A stretch of 47,571 nucleotides of DNA from Nocardia testacea NBRC 100365. Its GTDB lineage: Bacteria > Actinomycetota > Actinomycetes > Mycobacteriales > Mycobacteriaceae. The stretch is from NCBI RefSeq assembly GCF_000308775.1, contig NZ_BAGJ01000262.1, positions 1 through 47,571 of the forward strand. The letters are read 5' to 3'. Positions 8,822 through 16,542 of this stretch are shown here, piece after piece. The stretch's first letter is position 1. Each line of letters starts with the position of its first letter. Made by a program: the position numbers and the translations under genes. Under the pieces are notes generated by a model that had not been told where the DNA came from, did no database searches, and was given only the letters and a program-made list of their open reading frames with translations.

Positions 8822-9598
8822 ATGGCTGGCGAATCCGAGTACACGATCGACGAGCTGGCGCGGGCTGCCGAAACCACCGTGCGCAGTGTCCGCGTGTACC
8901 ACGAGCGTGGGCTGCTGCCCTCGCCCGACGTCCGAGGCCGGATCGGCTATTACGGCTCGGACCACCTCAACCGGTTGCAGACCATCAGCCGTCTGCTCGG
9001 CCGGGGCATGAAACTGAACGGCATCCGGGAACTCCTGGCGGCCTGGGATCGCGGTGACGGCCTCGGGGACGTACTGGGCGTCACCGACCAGACCGTCAGC
9101 ACACCCGGCCGGCAGGCCCCGGCCGCGGCACAGCCCGAGCCCGAAGAGCCGGTCCACGAACTTCCCGAATACGTCCAGCAGGCATTGGCCGCCAGCGACG
9201 ACCCCTTCGACGTATATCGGGTCACCAACCCGCGCTGCAGCGATCTCGCCACCCGGCTCACCGACGCCGGCCTACCCGCCGCCGCCACCTTCCATCTGGT
9301 CGAACGTATGCGCGCGGATTGCGACCGCATCGCCGACCGCTACGCCGCCGAGATCTTCTACGTACTGGCCAGCCGGGCGTACGAGCAATCCGAACGAAAT
9401 CCCAAAGACCGCACCAAACTGGAGACCGATCTCGCCATCGCACGGCTGATCGTCACCCGGGCCGCGTCCGAATTGATCGATCAGGCCTTCGGGCGCCGCG
9501 CGGAACTACCGGCGCCGGATGTGGACATCTCGCTTCCCCGTGCCGGCCAGCAGAGCGCGGTGACCGACGGAAAACAGCCGTCCCGGTCGCGGATCTGA
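8822..9598 (+). CDS. MerR-type HTH regulator
   Basis: 258 aa. The N-terminus reads YTIDELARAAETTVRSVRVYHERGLLP and continues with a GYYGSDHLNRL segment, the winged-helix signature of MerR proteins. A proline-rich linker and a helical C-terminal domain of about 140 aa replace the usual short coiled coil, so it is longer than classic MerR and the ligand is unknown. The ATG has no clear Shine-Dalgarno sequence and follows TATGGT (8805-8810) closely, so the mRNA may be nearly leaderless. Confidence 0.8.
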   Translation: MAGESEYTIDELARAAETTVRSVRVYHERGLLPSPDVRGRIGYYGSDHLNRLQTISRLLGRGMKLNGIRELLAAWDRGDGLGDVLGVTDQTVSTPGRQAPAAAQPEPEEPVHELPEYVQQALAASDDPFDVYRVTNPRCSDLATRLTDAGLPAAATFHLVERMRADCDRIADRYAAEIFYVLASRAYEQSERNPKDRTKLETDLAIARLIVTRAASELIDQAFGRRAELPAPDVDISLPRAGQQSAVTDGKQPSRSRI

Positions 9599-9637
9599 GG
9601 GGCAGATCCGCGGCACGCGGCAAAGAACGAACACTTG

Positions 9638-9711
9638 TCGGGGTGACAGGATTTGAACCTGCGACCACCCGCTCCCAAAGCGGGTGCGCTACCAAGCTGC
9701 GCCACACCCCG
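9638..9711 (-). tRNA. tRNA-Pro(TGG)
   Basis: 74 nt. Acceptor arms CGGGGTG and CACCCCG pair fully; the anticodon loop TTTGGGA carries TGG between CCCGC/GCGGG stems; the T-arm contains GGTTCAAATCC. CCA is not encoded. It is intact and lies just outside the phage boundary, so it is not the attachment site. Confidence 0.95.
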
Positions 9712-9740
9712 TACTCTCCCGGAGGAATCGAGCACCGGCC

Positions 9741-10000
9741 CGGAGCGGGTGACGGGAATCCGACCCGCACCATCAGCTCTCGGAAGACGGATCTCCAGTA
9801 GTACGGGACCTGCCCATATATCAGAAAACCGCTGGTCGAACCGACTCTCGCTCCGCCCGATCGTACCCGATCGGGCCGATGGGACCGAACCGATGTCCAT
9901 ACCGGCCGGGTCTCACCGTGTTCTCCGGTCCCCGGTGCCCGGGGACGTTCGAACGAGAACAAGATGCCACGGCATCCACGGCGAAGGCAAACCAGGTAGA
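9741..10000 (+). pseudogene. Decayed duplicate of phage attachment site, integrase leader and integrase start
   Basis: Aligns end to end with 10472-10745 at roughly three-quarters identity by eye: tRNA-Gly 3' fragment, the stretch GGGACCTGCCCATAT, GGGGACGTTCGAACG and the first integrase codons. Here one inserted base after codon 3 shifts the frame to an early stop, and the tRNA fragment has an extra C in the T-loop and lost its CCA. It is best read as the left edge of an older, mostly deleted, related integrative element in the same site. Confidence 0.8.
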
Positions 10001-10440
10001 AGCCGCGCCCGCGCACAATGGGGCAGCGGCTCCCGGACTCCCCTCGTACCGGTCGCTCCTACAGTCCGCCCCCCACTCGGTGGACGACGACTCCACCGAA
10101 TCGGCCCTTGCCACCGAACCCAGCGGATCCACGCACACCCGCCCGGTCTCCAGCGGGTCCACCGGTGATCGCCACTCGGTACGGCTCGTCATCCCCGCCC
10201 ACCGAGGACCCGGGATATCGGACCCCGCGAGCATGGACAGCCGGATTCGCCGTCCTCTCCGGCACCCTCGGCTGCCCACGGCCGCCACGGCAAGCGGGAA
10301 CGACGGCAGATGGCGGTGGCAGCCGGTACGCCGGGTGGGCACTCGCGGCCGGCCGGTCACCGCCGAGGACAGGCCGGGACAGGCCCTGAACGGAAAGGCT
10401 CCACCATGGGCCGGACTCGGCGCGGTACGGAGCGTGCAAT
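10001..10440. other. Gene-free remnant between two attachment-site copies
   Basis: 440 bp between the decayed and the current attachment fragments. Long frames are open on both strands, but composition is repetitive Pro/Thr/Ser/Arg, there are no ribosome-binding sites and no family is recognisable. It may be debris of the earlier element. Confidence 0.4.
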
Positions 10441-10441
10441 G

Positions 10442-10464
10442 AAAAAGGCCCTGATGACAGGGCC
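10442..10464 (-). terminator. Terminator after the tRNA-Gly fragment
   Basis: GGCCCTG-atga-CAGGGCC (10447-10464) followed on the minus strand by five T (10446-10442). It sits 8 bp beyond the tRNA-Gly 3' end, as expected for a tRNA terminator, and supports the idea that the tRNA was read leftward here. Confidence 0.7.
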
Positions 10465-10471
10465 CTTTCAG

Positions 10472-10516
10472 TGGAGCGGGTGACGGGAATCGAACCCGCA
10501 CCATCAGCTTGGAAGA
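10472..10516 (-). other. tRNA-Gly(TCC) 3' fragment: left attachment site of the prophage
   Basis: Minus strand runs from loop CTTCCAA through GCTGA, a perfect T-arm CGGGTTCGATTCCCG, the acceptor strand CACCCGC and TCCA. The 5' half (acceptor GCGGGTG, D-arm) is absent upstream, so this is a fragment, not a tRNA. The integrase lies immediately to the right. Integration at a tRNA 3' end predicts an intact tRNA-Gly(TCC) at the other end of the prophage, beyond this window. Confidence 0.8.
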
Positions 10517-10745
10517 CGGAATTTCAGTACTATGGGACCTGCCCATATGTCGGAAAACGCCTGGTCAAGCTGACTCTCGCTCTACCTGATCGTACCTGAT
10601 CATTCCGGTACGACTACACCAATGTCTACACCGGACTACACCGGCCGACATGGGTCCACGTTGTACCTTCCCCGTCCCCCTTCTCTGGGGACGTTCGAAC
10701 GGAGAACAAGATGCCACGCATTCGCGGCGAAGGCAAACCATACAA
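10472..10745 (+). repeat. Intact copy of the attachment/integrase-leader direct repeat
   Basis: Partner of 9741-10000. It contains the tRNA-Gly fragment, a leader with repeated GTACCTGATC-type stretches that could be integrase arm sites, and the start of the functional integrase gene. Confidence 0.75.
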
Positions 10746-12117
10746 GGAGCGCCGCACCAAGACGGTCGTCGATAAGAAGACCGGCGAGAAGAAGGTTGTC
10801 GAGACCTTCCTGTGGGCATGGCGGGTCGAGCTGGACCGGAAACCCAACGGCGACCGGGACTACACAGTGGTCCGGCGCAAGAACCGCAACGACCTGATCG
10901 AGGCGCGGCGCGAGCTACTGGTGAAGATCGCGACCGGCCAGCCGCTCAAACAGTCGTCGGCCACCATCGCCGCCTTCCTGGAGTACTGGCTGGAGGAGAT
11001 CGCGAAGCCTCGCCTGCGGCCCCGCCCGTGGCGGAACCACGTCTCCACGGTCAACTGCAACATCGTCCCGCACATCGGGAAGGTGAAGCTCGTCGACCTG
11101 GAGCCGCAGAACGTGCGGTACATGGTCAAGCAGATCCTCGCGTCCGGGCTGTCGCTCCGTACCGCCGAGATCGCCTACAACACGCTCTCCGGTGCGCTGG
11201 AGGACGCGATGAAGGAGCCGAGCCTCGGCCTGACCCGCAACGTCGCCAAGGCGGTGCCCAAACCGGGCGCCCGGACCACAGTCGTCCAGACCACGATGGT
11301 GCAGGGCGGCGCGGTCGCCGAGCTGCCAGCCGCTGCGGGCGAACTGGAGTCCGCGGGCCCGAAGAAGCGCAAGCAGCGGTCCCGTGCTCCGCTGACCTCC
11401 GAGCAGGCGCGCGCTGTGATCCGGCACGCACTCGATACCGAGAACCCGCTGGCGGTGCGGTTCGCGTTCGCGCTGCTGACCGGCGTCCGGCAAGGCGAAT
11501 GTCTGGGCCTGACCGCGGACCGGGTCGACCTCGACCGGGGCCTGGTCGATCTGTCCTGGGCGTTGCAGGCGGTGCCGTTGAAGCGGAAGAAGGGCGACCC
11601 GCTGCCCAAGGGCGACGTCTACCCGCTGGAGGCGTTCGACTCCCCCGCCGGTTTCGAGGTGAAGCCGCTGTTCCGGTCGTACTGCCTGATCCGGCCCAAG
11701 ACGACGAAGTCCGTCCGGATGCTGCCGCTTCCGGATCCGCTGCTCATGCTGCTGCGCGCCCATATCCAGCAGATGAAGCCGAACCCGTACGGGCTGCTGT
11801 GGGTCACAGACCGCGGCCGCCCGTACTCGTCGAAGGCAGACACTGCGGAGTGGACGGCGGCCCTCGCAGCGGTCGGCGCCCCTGACGTAGTGCAGCACGC
11901 GGCCCGGCACACCACGGCCACCCTCCTGCTCGAGGCGAAGGTGCCGGAGGACGTCCGAATGGCGATCATGGGCCATAGCTCCGCCGCGGTACAGCGGATG
12001 TACGCGCACGCCGACCACGGAGTGAAGCGCGCCGGCCTTTCCGCTCTCGGCGGGCTGCTGGCCGAGAAGAAGCAGGAGGAGCCGCCCGAGGAGGAGCTGC
12101 CCGCGCTGGCGTCCTGA
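10711..12117 (+). CDS. int: Tyrosine integrase
   Basis: 468 aa. The catalytic set is complete: Arg260 in TGVRQGE, Lys330 in PKTTKSV, His396 and Arg399 in HAARHT, His422 in MGHSS and Tyr431 in RMYAH. An N-terminal arm-binding-like domain (1-60) and a core-binding SAM-like domain (about 80-170) precede it. A Lys/Arg-rich linker of ~50 residues before the catalytic domain is longer than usual. It inserts and excises the phage at the tRNA-Gly site next to it. ATG follows ACGGAGAAC. Confidence 0.95.
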   Translation: MPRIRGEGKPYKERRTKTVVDKKTGEKKVVETFLWAWRVELDRKPNGDRDYTVVRRKNRNDLIEARRELLVKIATGQPLKQSSATIAAFLEYWLEEIAKPRLRPRPWRNHVSTVNCNIVPHIGKVKLVDLEPQNVRYMVKQILASGLSLRTAEIAYNTLSGALEDAMKEPSLGLTRNVAKAVPKPGARTTVVQTTMVQGGAVAELPAAAGELESAGPKKRKQRSRAPLTSEQARAVIRHALDTENPLAVRFAFALLTGVRQGECLGLTADRVDLDRGLVDLSWALQAVPLKRKKGDPLPKGDVYPLEAFDSPAGFEVKPLFRSYCLIRPKTTKSVRMLPLPDPLLMLLRAHIQQMKPNPYGLLWVTDRGRPYSSKADTAEWTAALAAVGAPDVVQHAARHTTATLLLEAKVPEDVRMAIMGHSSAAVQRMYAHADHGVKRAGLSALGGLLAEKKQEEPPEEELPALAS

Positions 12118-12127
12118 TCCCGTGAGT

Positions 12128-12159
12128 GCGCCCCGCCCCGGAATGTCCGGGCGGGGCGC
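12128..12159. terminator. Bidirectional terminator between integrase and ImmA-like gene
   Basis: CGCCCCGCCC and GGGCGGGGCG form a 10-bp GC stem around CGGAATGTCCG between two convergent genes. The T tract is weak (TTGGTGT), common in actinobacteria. Confidence 0.6.
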
Positions 12160-12166
12160 CTTGGTG

Positions 12167-12676
12167 TCAGTTGTAGGTGTGCAGTGGAGGCCGAGGGGGC
12201 AGGCTGCGGATCACCGTGCACCGCAGCGGCGGTGCGGCTGGGGTGGACGGCCAGATGATCCGACGGCCGATACTCATAAGGGCCTGGGCCTCGTCAGCGA
12301 CAAGATGACGTACTCGCTTGGCGAGAAGAGATACTGTGACGCCGAGCTGCTGCGCGATCAGGTCCGCCTCCGCCCCGACGTGCGCAAGCGCCCAGCTCAA
12401 GTCCGGTAGTTCGATGAGTCTTCGCGCAGCCAGCCGTTGAGCCTCGACCTCGTGGCAGACGGTGTGGTCCGCTGATGCCAGGTGTGCCGGGTGTCCGAGG
12501 TCGACATGGGCGAGCATGTGCGCGCACATCGTCCGGCGCTGCGCGGGGTCGAGTGCCTCGTTGAGGAGGATGGTGCGGTCCTCGCAGATCAGCCATGCAT
12601 CGCTGGCTGGTAGATCGGGGGTGACCCCGACCGTGTATCCAGTTCTGTGAAGCAGGTCCTCAAACGGGTCGTACAT
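12167..12676 (-). CDS. ImmA/IrrE-like protein with altered metalloprotease motif
   Basis: 169 aa from ATG 12676 (AAGGTGG upstream); the frame stays open to a TTG at 12760. The pattern MYDPFEDLL, then ERR-like QRRTMCAHMLAHVDLGH, then EVEAQRLAARRLI is that of ImmA/IrrE-family proteins of actinophages, which cleave or bind the neighbouring repressor. The zinc protease motif HExxH is here HMLAH (residues 50-54): both His are kept but the catalytic Glu is Met. The later Glu ligand region is present. It may therefore act by binding, not cleavage. It sits downstream of the repressor in the same direction. Confidence 0.7.
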   Translation of the reverse strand: MYDPFEDLLHRTGYTVGVTPDLPASDAWLICEDRTILLNEALDPAQRRTMCAHMLAHVDLGHPAHLASADHTVCHEVEAQRLAARRLIELPDLSWALAHVGAEADLIAQQLGVTVSLLAKRVRHLVADEAQALMSIGRRIIWPSTPAAPPLRCTVIRSLPPRPPLHTYN

Positions 12677-12793
12677 CCCCACCACCTTGTGCAATGTCGC
12701 CTGAATGCTGTTCAGCGCCGCCCCCTTTCGGACAAAACGGAGACCCCACCTGCTCCACAAATCTGCTTAGCGCCTCTAAGCGTTACAGACGTT

Positions 12794-13168
12794 TCACTGT
12801 CCCCTTTCCTGCTGCTTGAGGAACTTCACGAAGTCCCGCACTTTGTCCACCGCCTCGGGTGGCAGCCCGGTAACGTCGACCGTTTCGACGCCGAGGCCGG
12901 CAGGGATATCTCCGACGAGGTCCGGGTTGAATCCGGCGAGTTCGAGCATCTCGGCTACGTCGAGGCCGACCGTGGACGCCATACGCGCGACGGTCTCGGG
13001 AGTGGTGCGGACCACGACCTCGATGCCGCGGACGTTCTCGACGCCAAGTTCTAGTTGCCGCCATCGGGACTCGGATATGCCTGCGCGCTTGGCGGCTTGC
13101 CGCTTCGACATTTGGGCCGCCTGCCGCGCCTGTTCGATCCGCTGCCCGAAGGCCCACTGGGGTCTCAT
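12794..13168 (-). CDS. XRE-type HTH protein, probable immunity repressor
   Basis: 124 aa. Helix-turn-helix at about residues 5-60 (RIEQARQAAQMSKRQAAKRA, then SRWRQLE) and a C-terminal segment with VARMASTVGLDVAEMLELAGF. The start was set at ATG 13168 because a promoter ends exactly one -10 spacing upstream, giving a leaderless mRNA; ATG 13174 and GTG 13189 are alternatives. Position beside the integrase, leftward direction and surrounding TGCGCAGTG operators argue for the lysogeny repressor, with autoregulation by the operator in its own promoter. Confidence 0.8.
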   Translation of the reverse strand: MRPQWAFGQRIEQARQAAQMSKRQAAKRAGISESRWRQLELGVENVRGIEVVVRTTPETVARMASTVGLDVAEMLELAGFNPDLVGDIPAGLGVETVDVTGLPPEAVDKVRDFVKFLKQQERGQ

Positions 13169-13174
13169 GTGCAT

Positions 13175-13203
13175 ATTGTTGCTGCGCACTGGTGCGAAGT
13201 AAA
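13175..13203 (-). promoter_or_regulatory. Leftward repressor promoter with operator
   Basis: Minus strand TTTACT, 17 bp, AACAAT. The spacer holds CAGTGCGCAGC, a variant of the phage operator. The -10 ends 6 bp before ATG 13168, predicting a leaderless repressor transcript and self-control. Confidence 0.6.
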
Positions 13204-13213
13204 GGACCCGACC

Positions 13214-13242
13214 TTACCAGCACTGCGCAGTGTAGGTAGTAT
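13214..13242 (+). promoter_or_regulatory. Rightward early promoter 1 with palindromic operator
   Basis: TTACCA, 17 bp, TAGTAT. The spacer contains the perfect 12-bp palindrome CACTGCGCAGTG (13221-13232), so a bound repressor would cover the polymerase site. It is divergent from the repressor promoter. Confidence 0.65.
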
Positions 13243-13329
13243 GCCACTCCTTTTAATTCATAGGCGTTCTAGCAGCTCAGGGTGTCCTAACGACTCTGAC
13301 ACGGTTCCATTATTCCTCGTTATTCCATA

Positions 13330-13358
13330 TTGCACTGCGCACGCACTGCGCGTAGTGT
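13330..13358 (+). promoter_or_regulatory. Rightward early promoter 2 with two operators
   Basis: TTGCAC, 17 bp, TAGTGT. Two tandem CACTGCGC(A/G) sites fill the spacer. The start point falls near 13365, so the mRNA begins just before the CCGCCA hairpin and the HTH gene at 13416. Confidence 0.65.
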
Positions 13359-13378
13359 CGGTGACGTCATAGCGACAC

Positions 13379-13396
13379 CGCCCGCCGCCACGGGCG
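13379..13396 (+). promoter_or_regulatory. CCGCCA-loop hairpin, leader of HTH gene
   Basis: CGCCCG-ccgcca-CGGGCG, 6-bp stem, hexaloop CCGCCA, then CCCGAAAGGAACC ribosome-binding sequence. First member of the family described under findings. Confidence 0.75.
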
Positions 13397-13415
13397 CCCG
13401 AAAGGAACCGATCAA

Positions 13416-13649
13416 GTGGGAATGACAGCTACCGCCGAGACACCGGCGGTCCCCCTCAACCAGCGGATGGCACTCACAGTGCAGGAAGTCGCCGATCTGA
13501 CTGGCTTCGGCTATGCGTTCATCGACCGCGAGATCGCGGCCGGTCGGCTCGCAGCAGTCGCGCCGAGCGGTACCAACCGCTCCAAGCGCATCAGGCCGGC
13601 AGATGTCGACGCCTGGCTGCAAGCCTCCCCGTGGGAACCCGCCGCCTGA
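13416..13649 (+). CDS. Excisionase-like HTH protein
   Basis: 77 aa. LTVQEVADLTGFGYAFIDRE and RPADVDAWLQ match the HTH_17/excisionase type of winged helix (MerR-like fold) found in phage Xis proteins. First rightward gene after the immunity promoters. GTG 13416 is used after AAAGGAACC; ATG 13422 is possible. It could be the recombination directionality factor or a Cro-like early regulator. Confidence 0.65.
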   Translation: MGMTATAETPAVPLNQRMALTVQEVADLTGFGYAFIDREIAAGRLAAVAPSGTNRSKRIRPADVDAWLQASPWEPAA

Positions 13650-13669
13650 ATCTCCCCTGAAAAGGGGTC

Positions 13670-13708
13670 GACCCGCATCTCTCCGCCAAGAGAACTGCGA
13701 TGCGGGTC
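13670..13708 (+). promoter_or_regulatory. Two-tier CCGCCA-loop hairpin
   Basis: Outer stem GACCCGCAT / ATGCGGGTC (9 bp) encloses CTCT-ccgcca-AGAG. It lies between two early genes and 10 bp before CCCGAAAGGAACC. Confidence 0.75.
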
Positions 13709-13735
13709 TTTGCACCCGAAAGGAACCAACCCCAG

Positions 13736-14029
13736 ATGCAAGGCCACCATACCACCTTGGAAACCGCGTTTGCGGCCCTCGATGGCACCGTCCCGATCAG
13801 CAACCAGTTCGGAGACCGGCACTGGACCCTGACGTCCTACGACGCCAGCTATCGGGTCTCAGTTTTCCTCCCTGACGAATTCGTCGGGCTCCCCGGCGTC
13901 CAAGCAACGGACAACCGTCGCGTTGTCTGGCTGTCCGGCCTGGGCGATACCCCGCTGAAGGCCGCGAACACCGCGCTGGCTGAACTCGGCCGGGTCCTGT
14001 CGGCCCAGCCCGCCGGGGCTGCGGCATGA
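13736..14029 (+). CDS. Small phage protein, unknown
   Basis: 97 aa, ATG after AAAGGAACCAACCCCAG; the frame extends upstream but through the hairpin, so this start is preferred. Soluble, with a mixed alpha/beta look (WTLTSYDASYRVSVFLPDEF) and a helical end. No family recognised. Its last codons overlap the next gene (ATGA). Confidence 0.6.
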   Translation: MQGHHTTLETAFAALDGTVPISNQFGDRHWTLTSYDASYRVSVFLPDEFVGLPGVQATDNRRVVWLSGLGDTPLKAANTALAELGRVLSAQPAGAAA

Positions 14030-14154
14030 GCGGCCCGCAGCGGGAGCCGCTGTCCCCCAACGTCGCCCACATGGCCGCTGCCGCGATCGGAAGTTTCGTG
14101 ACCGTGCTGCTGCTCGGTGTGGTGTGGCTGGTCCGGATCGGGGTGCTCGGATGA
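14026..14154 (+). CDS. Tiny single-TM protein
   Basis: 42 aa, overlapping both neighbours by ATGA. A polar N-terminus of ~15 residues is followed by one strong TM helix (about residues 18-40) rich in Leu/Val. The tight double overlap argues that it is translated. Function unknown. Confidence 0.6.
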   Translation: MSGPQREPLSPNVAHMAAAAIGSFVTVLLLGVVWLVRIGVLG

Positions 14155-15083
14155 CCACCGTCGAGGCACCGGCCCCCACCGCGCCAGGCGGGGCGGTGTG
14201 GTCGCGGAAGATCACCGCGTCGAAGATCCCCGGCCTGTTCAACGCCAGCAAGTACAGCTCGCCGACGAAGGAGTTCTACCTCCTGCGCGGTGAGGTACCC
14301 CGTGACGCCGAGAACGAGGCCATGCAGCGGGGCACGGATTTCGAGCCGATCATCCTGGAACGGTTTTTCCGCCGCCATCCCGAGCTGGAACGGCTCCCGG
14401 CGGGGTCGTTCTCGCGGCCCGGCCTGGAAGCGTGGGCGGCCGCTACACCGGATGCGCTGGCGCGCCACCGCAAGACCGGTGAGGTGTTCGTTGTCGAGGC
14501 GAAGACCGACGGCCGCGGGGACTACCAGTGGGGTCCGGCCGGATCGTCGGAGATCCCGCTCGGCTACTACCTGCAGGTGCAGTGGCAGATGCACATGGTC
14601 CGCGTAATGCGGGCGTATGTGGCGTGCCTGGGCCCGTTCTACGACGAGACCGACTACCTCATCAGCTACGACCGTGCGCTGGCCGACGATATCGAGGACT
14701 TCTGCCGCGAGTTCCACGCGAACGCGATGGACCCAGACGGTGAGCCGCCGGACGTCGACGGTCACCTGGAGACCTACAACGCAATCAGGAGGGCGCACCC
14801 GGAGATCGACCGGGGCGACCACGAGGACTGGCCGGTGTCGTTCGCACTGGCGCACGAGTTCGACGGCGCTCTCCAAGCCGCCGACGCGGCTGAGGAGGCG
14901 CTGAACCTGGCGAAGTCGAAGCTGCTGCGCACGATGGGCCGCGCCCGCCGCGCCGTGATCGGCCACGGCAAGAACAAGCAGGTTGTCGCGACGCGGCGGC
15001 CCACCAAAACCGGGGTCGCGCTCTACAAGATGAGCAAACCGATCGACTTCGCGGCCGCCGCCCTGCCGCCGGTCACCAAGTAA
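14151..15083 (+). CDS. YqaJ-like viral recombinase/exonuclease
   Basis: 310 aa. RGTDFEPIILERF and the E-x-K motif in FVVEAKT (about residues 113-118), with GYYLQVQWQMHM after it, fit the YqaJ/lambda-exonuclease PD-(D/E)XK family. Such enzymes resect double-stranded DNA ends to give single strands for annealing. It is followed by a Sak4-like ATPase, the usual partner type. Start overlaps the upstream gene (ATGA). Confidence 0.8.
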   Translation: MTTVEAPAPTAPGGAVWSRKITASKIPGLFNASKYSSPTKEFYLLRGEVPRDAENEAMQRGTDFEPIILERFFRRHPELERLPAGSFSRPGLEAWAAATPDALARHRKTGEVFVVEAKTDGRGDYQWGPAGSSEIPLGYYLQVQWQMHMVRVMRAYVACLGPFYDETDYLISYDRALADDIEDFCREFHANAMDPDGEPPDVDGHLETYNAIRRAHPEIDRGDHEDWPVSFALAHEFDGALQAADAAEEALNLAKSKLLRTMGRARRAVIGHGKNKQVVATRRPTKTGVALYKMSKPIDFAAAALPPVTK

Positions 15084-15086
15084 CCC

Positions 15087-15138
15087 GACCTCCGCCAAAG
15101 GTCACCCCTGCCCGGCACCGACCGCCATCGGTGCCGGG
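15087..15138 (+). promoter_or_regulatory. Two consecutive CCGCCA-loop hairpins
   Basis: GACCT-ccgccaa-AGGTC (15087-15103), then CCCGGCACCGA-ccgcca-TCGGTGCCGGG (15111-15138, 11 perfect pairs), followed by CCCGAGAGGAACCAC and the ATG of the ATPase gene. Confidence 0.8.
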
Positions 15139-15157
15139 CTCACCCGAGAGGAACCAC

Positions 15158-16252
15158 ATGTCCAAGTTGAAAACCCGCAAGCCGACCGGCGCTGTCCCGT
15201 GGCCGTTGATCCTGGTCGAGGGCGGCGAGAAGACCGGCAAGTCCTGGCAGCTCGCCGAGTTCACCGCCGACGAACGCATCGGCCGGGCATTCTGGCTCGA
15301 CCTCGGCGAGGGCGCGGCCGACGAGTACGCCGCGATCCCCGGCGCCGACTACGAGGTGCTGGACCACGACGGCACCTGGAGCGACATCGTCGGCCAAGTC
15401 GCCGCGGTCCGCGAGGAAGCGGCTCGCGCCAACGCGGCCGGAGAGAAGCCGGTCACTCTGCTCATCGACTCGATGACAGCCGAGTGGGACATGCTCAAGG
15501 ACTGGGCAACGGCCCGCGCGCTGGCATCCAATTACGCCAAGCGGATCCTGGCTCGCGACCCGAACGCGGAAATCAGGCCGGACAACCGGCTGTGGAACGA
15601 CGCCAATAGCCGTCACGCGAGCCTCATGCGGATGCTGATGACCTTCCCCGGCATCGTCGTGATGACTGCGCGCGGTAAGGAAGTCGCCGCGATGGGTGAC
15701 GACGGCAAGCCGATCCCCAACCAGAAGGATTACCGGGTCGAGGGGCAGAAGGGTCTCGCGTTCGACGCGTCCGCGTGGGTGCGGTTGTCTCGCGATGAGG
15801 CACCCCGCGTCATCGGTGCCCGCAGCGTCGCGCACGGTCTTAGGCCCGGGGTCGACAAGCCGAAGCCCGCGCCTGACTTCTCGATTGCCTGGCTCATCTT
15901 CGACGTCCTGAAGTGCGACCCGAAGACAGCGAAGGTACGGGATCTCCGCACCCTGGACAGCACTCCGGAGCACGTCGCGGACGACTCCGACGACCAGGGC
16001 GCACCAGCTGTCGCCGACCGGGCACGCGCCGCAGTTCGCGGTAACCAGCCAGCATCCGCACCGGACCCGGAAGCCGTCGCGCGTCGTGACGCGGAGCTGC
16101 GCAAACAACTCGGCGACGCGTCGACCCGTGAGGCATTGCAGCGAATTTGGCGTCTCGCGGGTGAGCTGCCCAATGATGTACGCGACGCGCTCCGGAGCGA
16201 TGTGGAGGCGAAGGTCGCCACGCTGGACGTTCCCGAGAGCGACGCGGCATGA
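15158..16252 (+). CDS. Sak4-like single-strand annealing ATPase
   Basis: 364 aa. Walker A GGEKTGKS at residues 22-29 and Walker B LLIDSM at about 100-105 on a RecA-like core, without a RecA C-terminal domain, match phage Sak4-type ATPases (AAA_24 type). These anneal single strands together with an SSB; an SSB is encoded at 29252. The C-terminal ~90 residues are a charged, helical extension. ATG 15158 follows GAGAGGAACCAC. Confidence 0.8.
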   Translation: MSKLKTRKPTGAVPWPLILVEGGEKTGKSWQLAEFTADERIGRAFWLDLGEGAADEYAAIPGADYEVLDHDGTWSDIVGQVAAVREEAARANAAGEKPVTLLIDSMTAEWDMLKDWATARALASNYAKRILARDPNAEIRPDNRLWNDANSRHASLMRMLMTFPGIVVMTARGKEVAAMGDDGKPIPNQKDYRVEGQKGLAFDASAWVRLSRDEAPRVIGARSVAHGLRPGVDKPKPAPDFSIAWLIFDVLKCDPKTAKVRDLRTLDSTPEHVADDSDDQGAPAVADRARAAVRGNQPASAPDPEAVARRDAELRKQLGDASTREALQRIWRLAGELPNDVRDALRSDVEAKVATLDVPESDAA

Positions 16253-16542
16253 TCACCATCGCCCCCGGGTCCGGTACCTGCGGCACCGACGCCGGATACC
16301 ACCGCCACAAACGCCGACGCGAACCGTCGTGCCAGCTATGCCGCGATGCGCACGCCGACGCGATCCGCGACGCGCGACACGGCCGCCGCGACGGCGCGCC
16401 CGGTCAGATCCGCGTCGACGCGCTGCTGTTCGCGTCGATGTATCTGGAGACCACCCCGGCGCGTCAGGTCGACGCAGAGAACGCACTCGGCCGCAAGGCG
16501 ATCGACCGGCTCGTTGCGGCACTCGATCGGCTCGCATCATGA
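16249..16542 (+). CDS. Small phage zinc-knuckle-like protein
   Basis: 97 aa, ATGA overlap with the ATPase gene. CGTDAGYHRHKRRREPSCQLC then RDAHAD follows a pattern (C-x3-GY-x-RH...C-x2-C) I know from many actinophage genomes but without known role. The C-terminus is helical. Two Cys plus His could bind zinc. Confidence 0.65.
   Translation: MITIAPGSGTCGTDAGYHRHKRRREPSCQLCRDAHADAIRDARHGRRDGAPGQIRVDALLFASMYLETTPARQVDAENALGRKAIDRLVAALDRLAS

Noticed and set aside
1..9711. Insertion sequences or transposases
   Set aside because: No transposase motif or terminal inverted repeats found; the only integration gene in the window is the tyrosine integrase.
9879..10442. 187-aa rightward ORF across the attachment remnant
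   Set aside because: It runs through the decayed integrase start, has no ribosome-binding site and is low-complexity Ser/Thr/Pro/Arg.
10472..10550. Intact tRNA-Gly
   Set aside because: Only the anticodon loop, T-arm and 3' acceptor strand are present; no matching 5' acceptor GCGGGTG or D-arm upstream.
12677..12760. TTG-started extension of the ImmA-like protein
   Set aside because: Homologous proteins typically begin near the YDP motif; ATG 12676 has a Shine-Dalgarno-like AAGGTGG.
13241..13372. Small rightward ORF between the two early promoters
   Set aside because: No ribosome-binding site, Ser-rich and it runs through promoter 2 and its operators.
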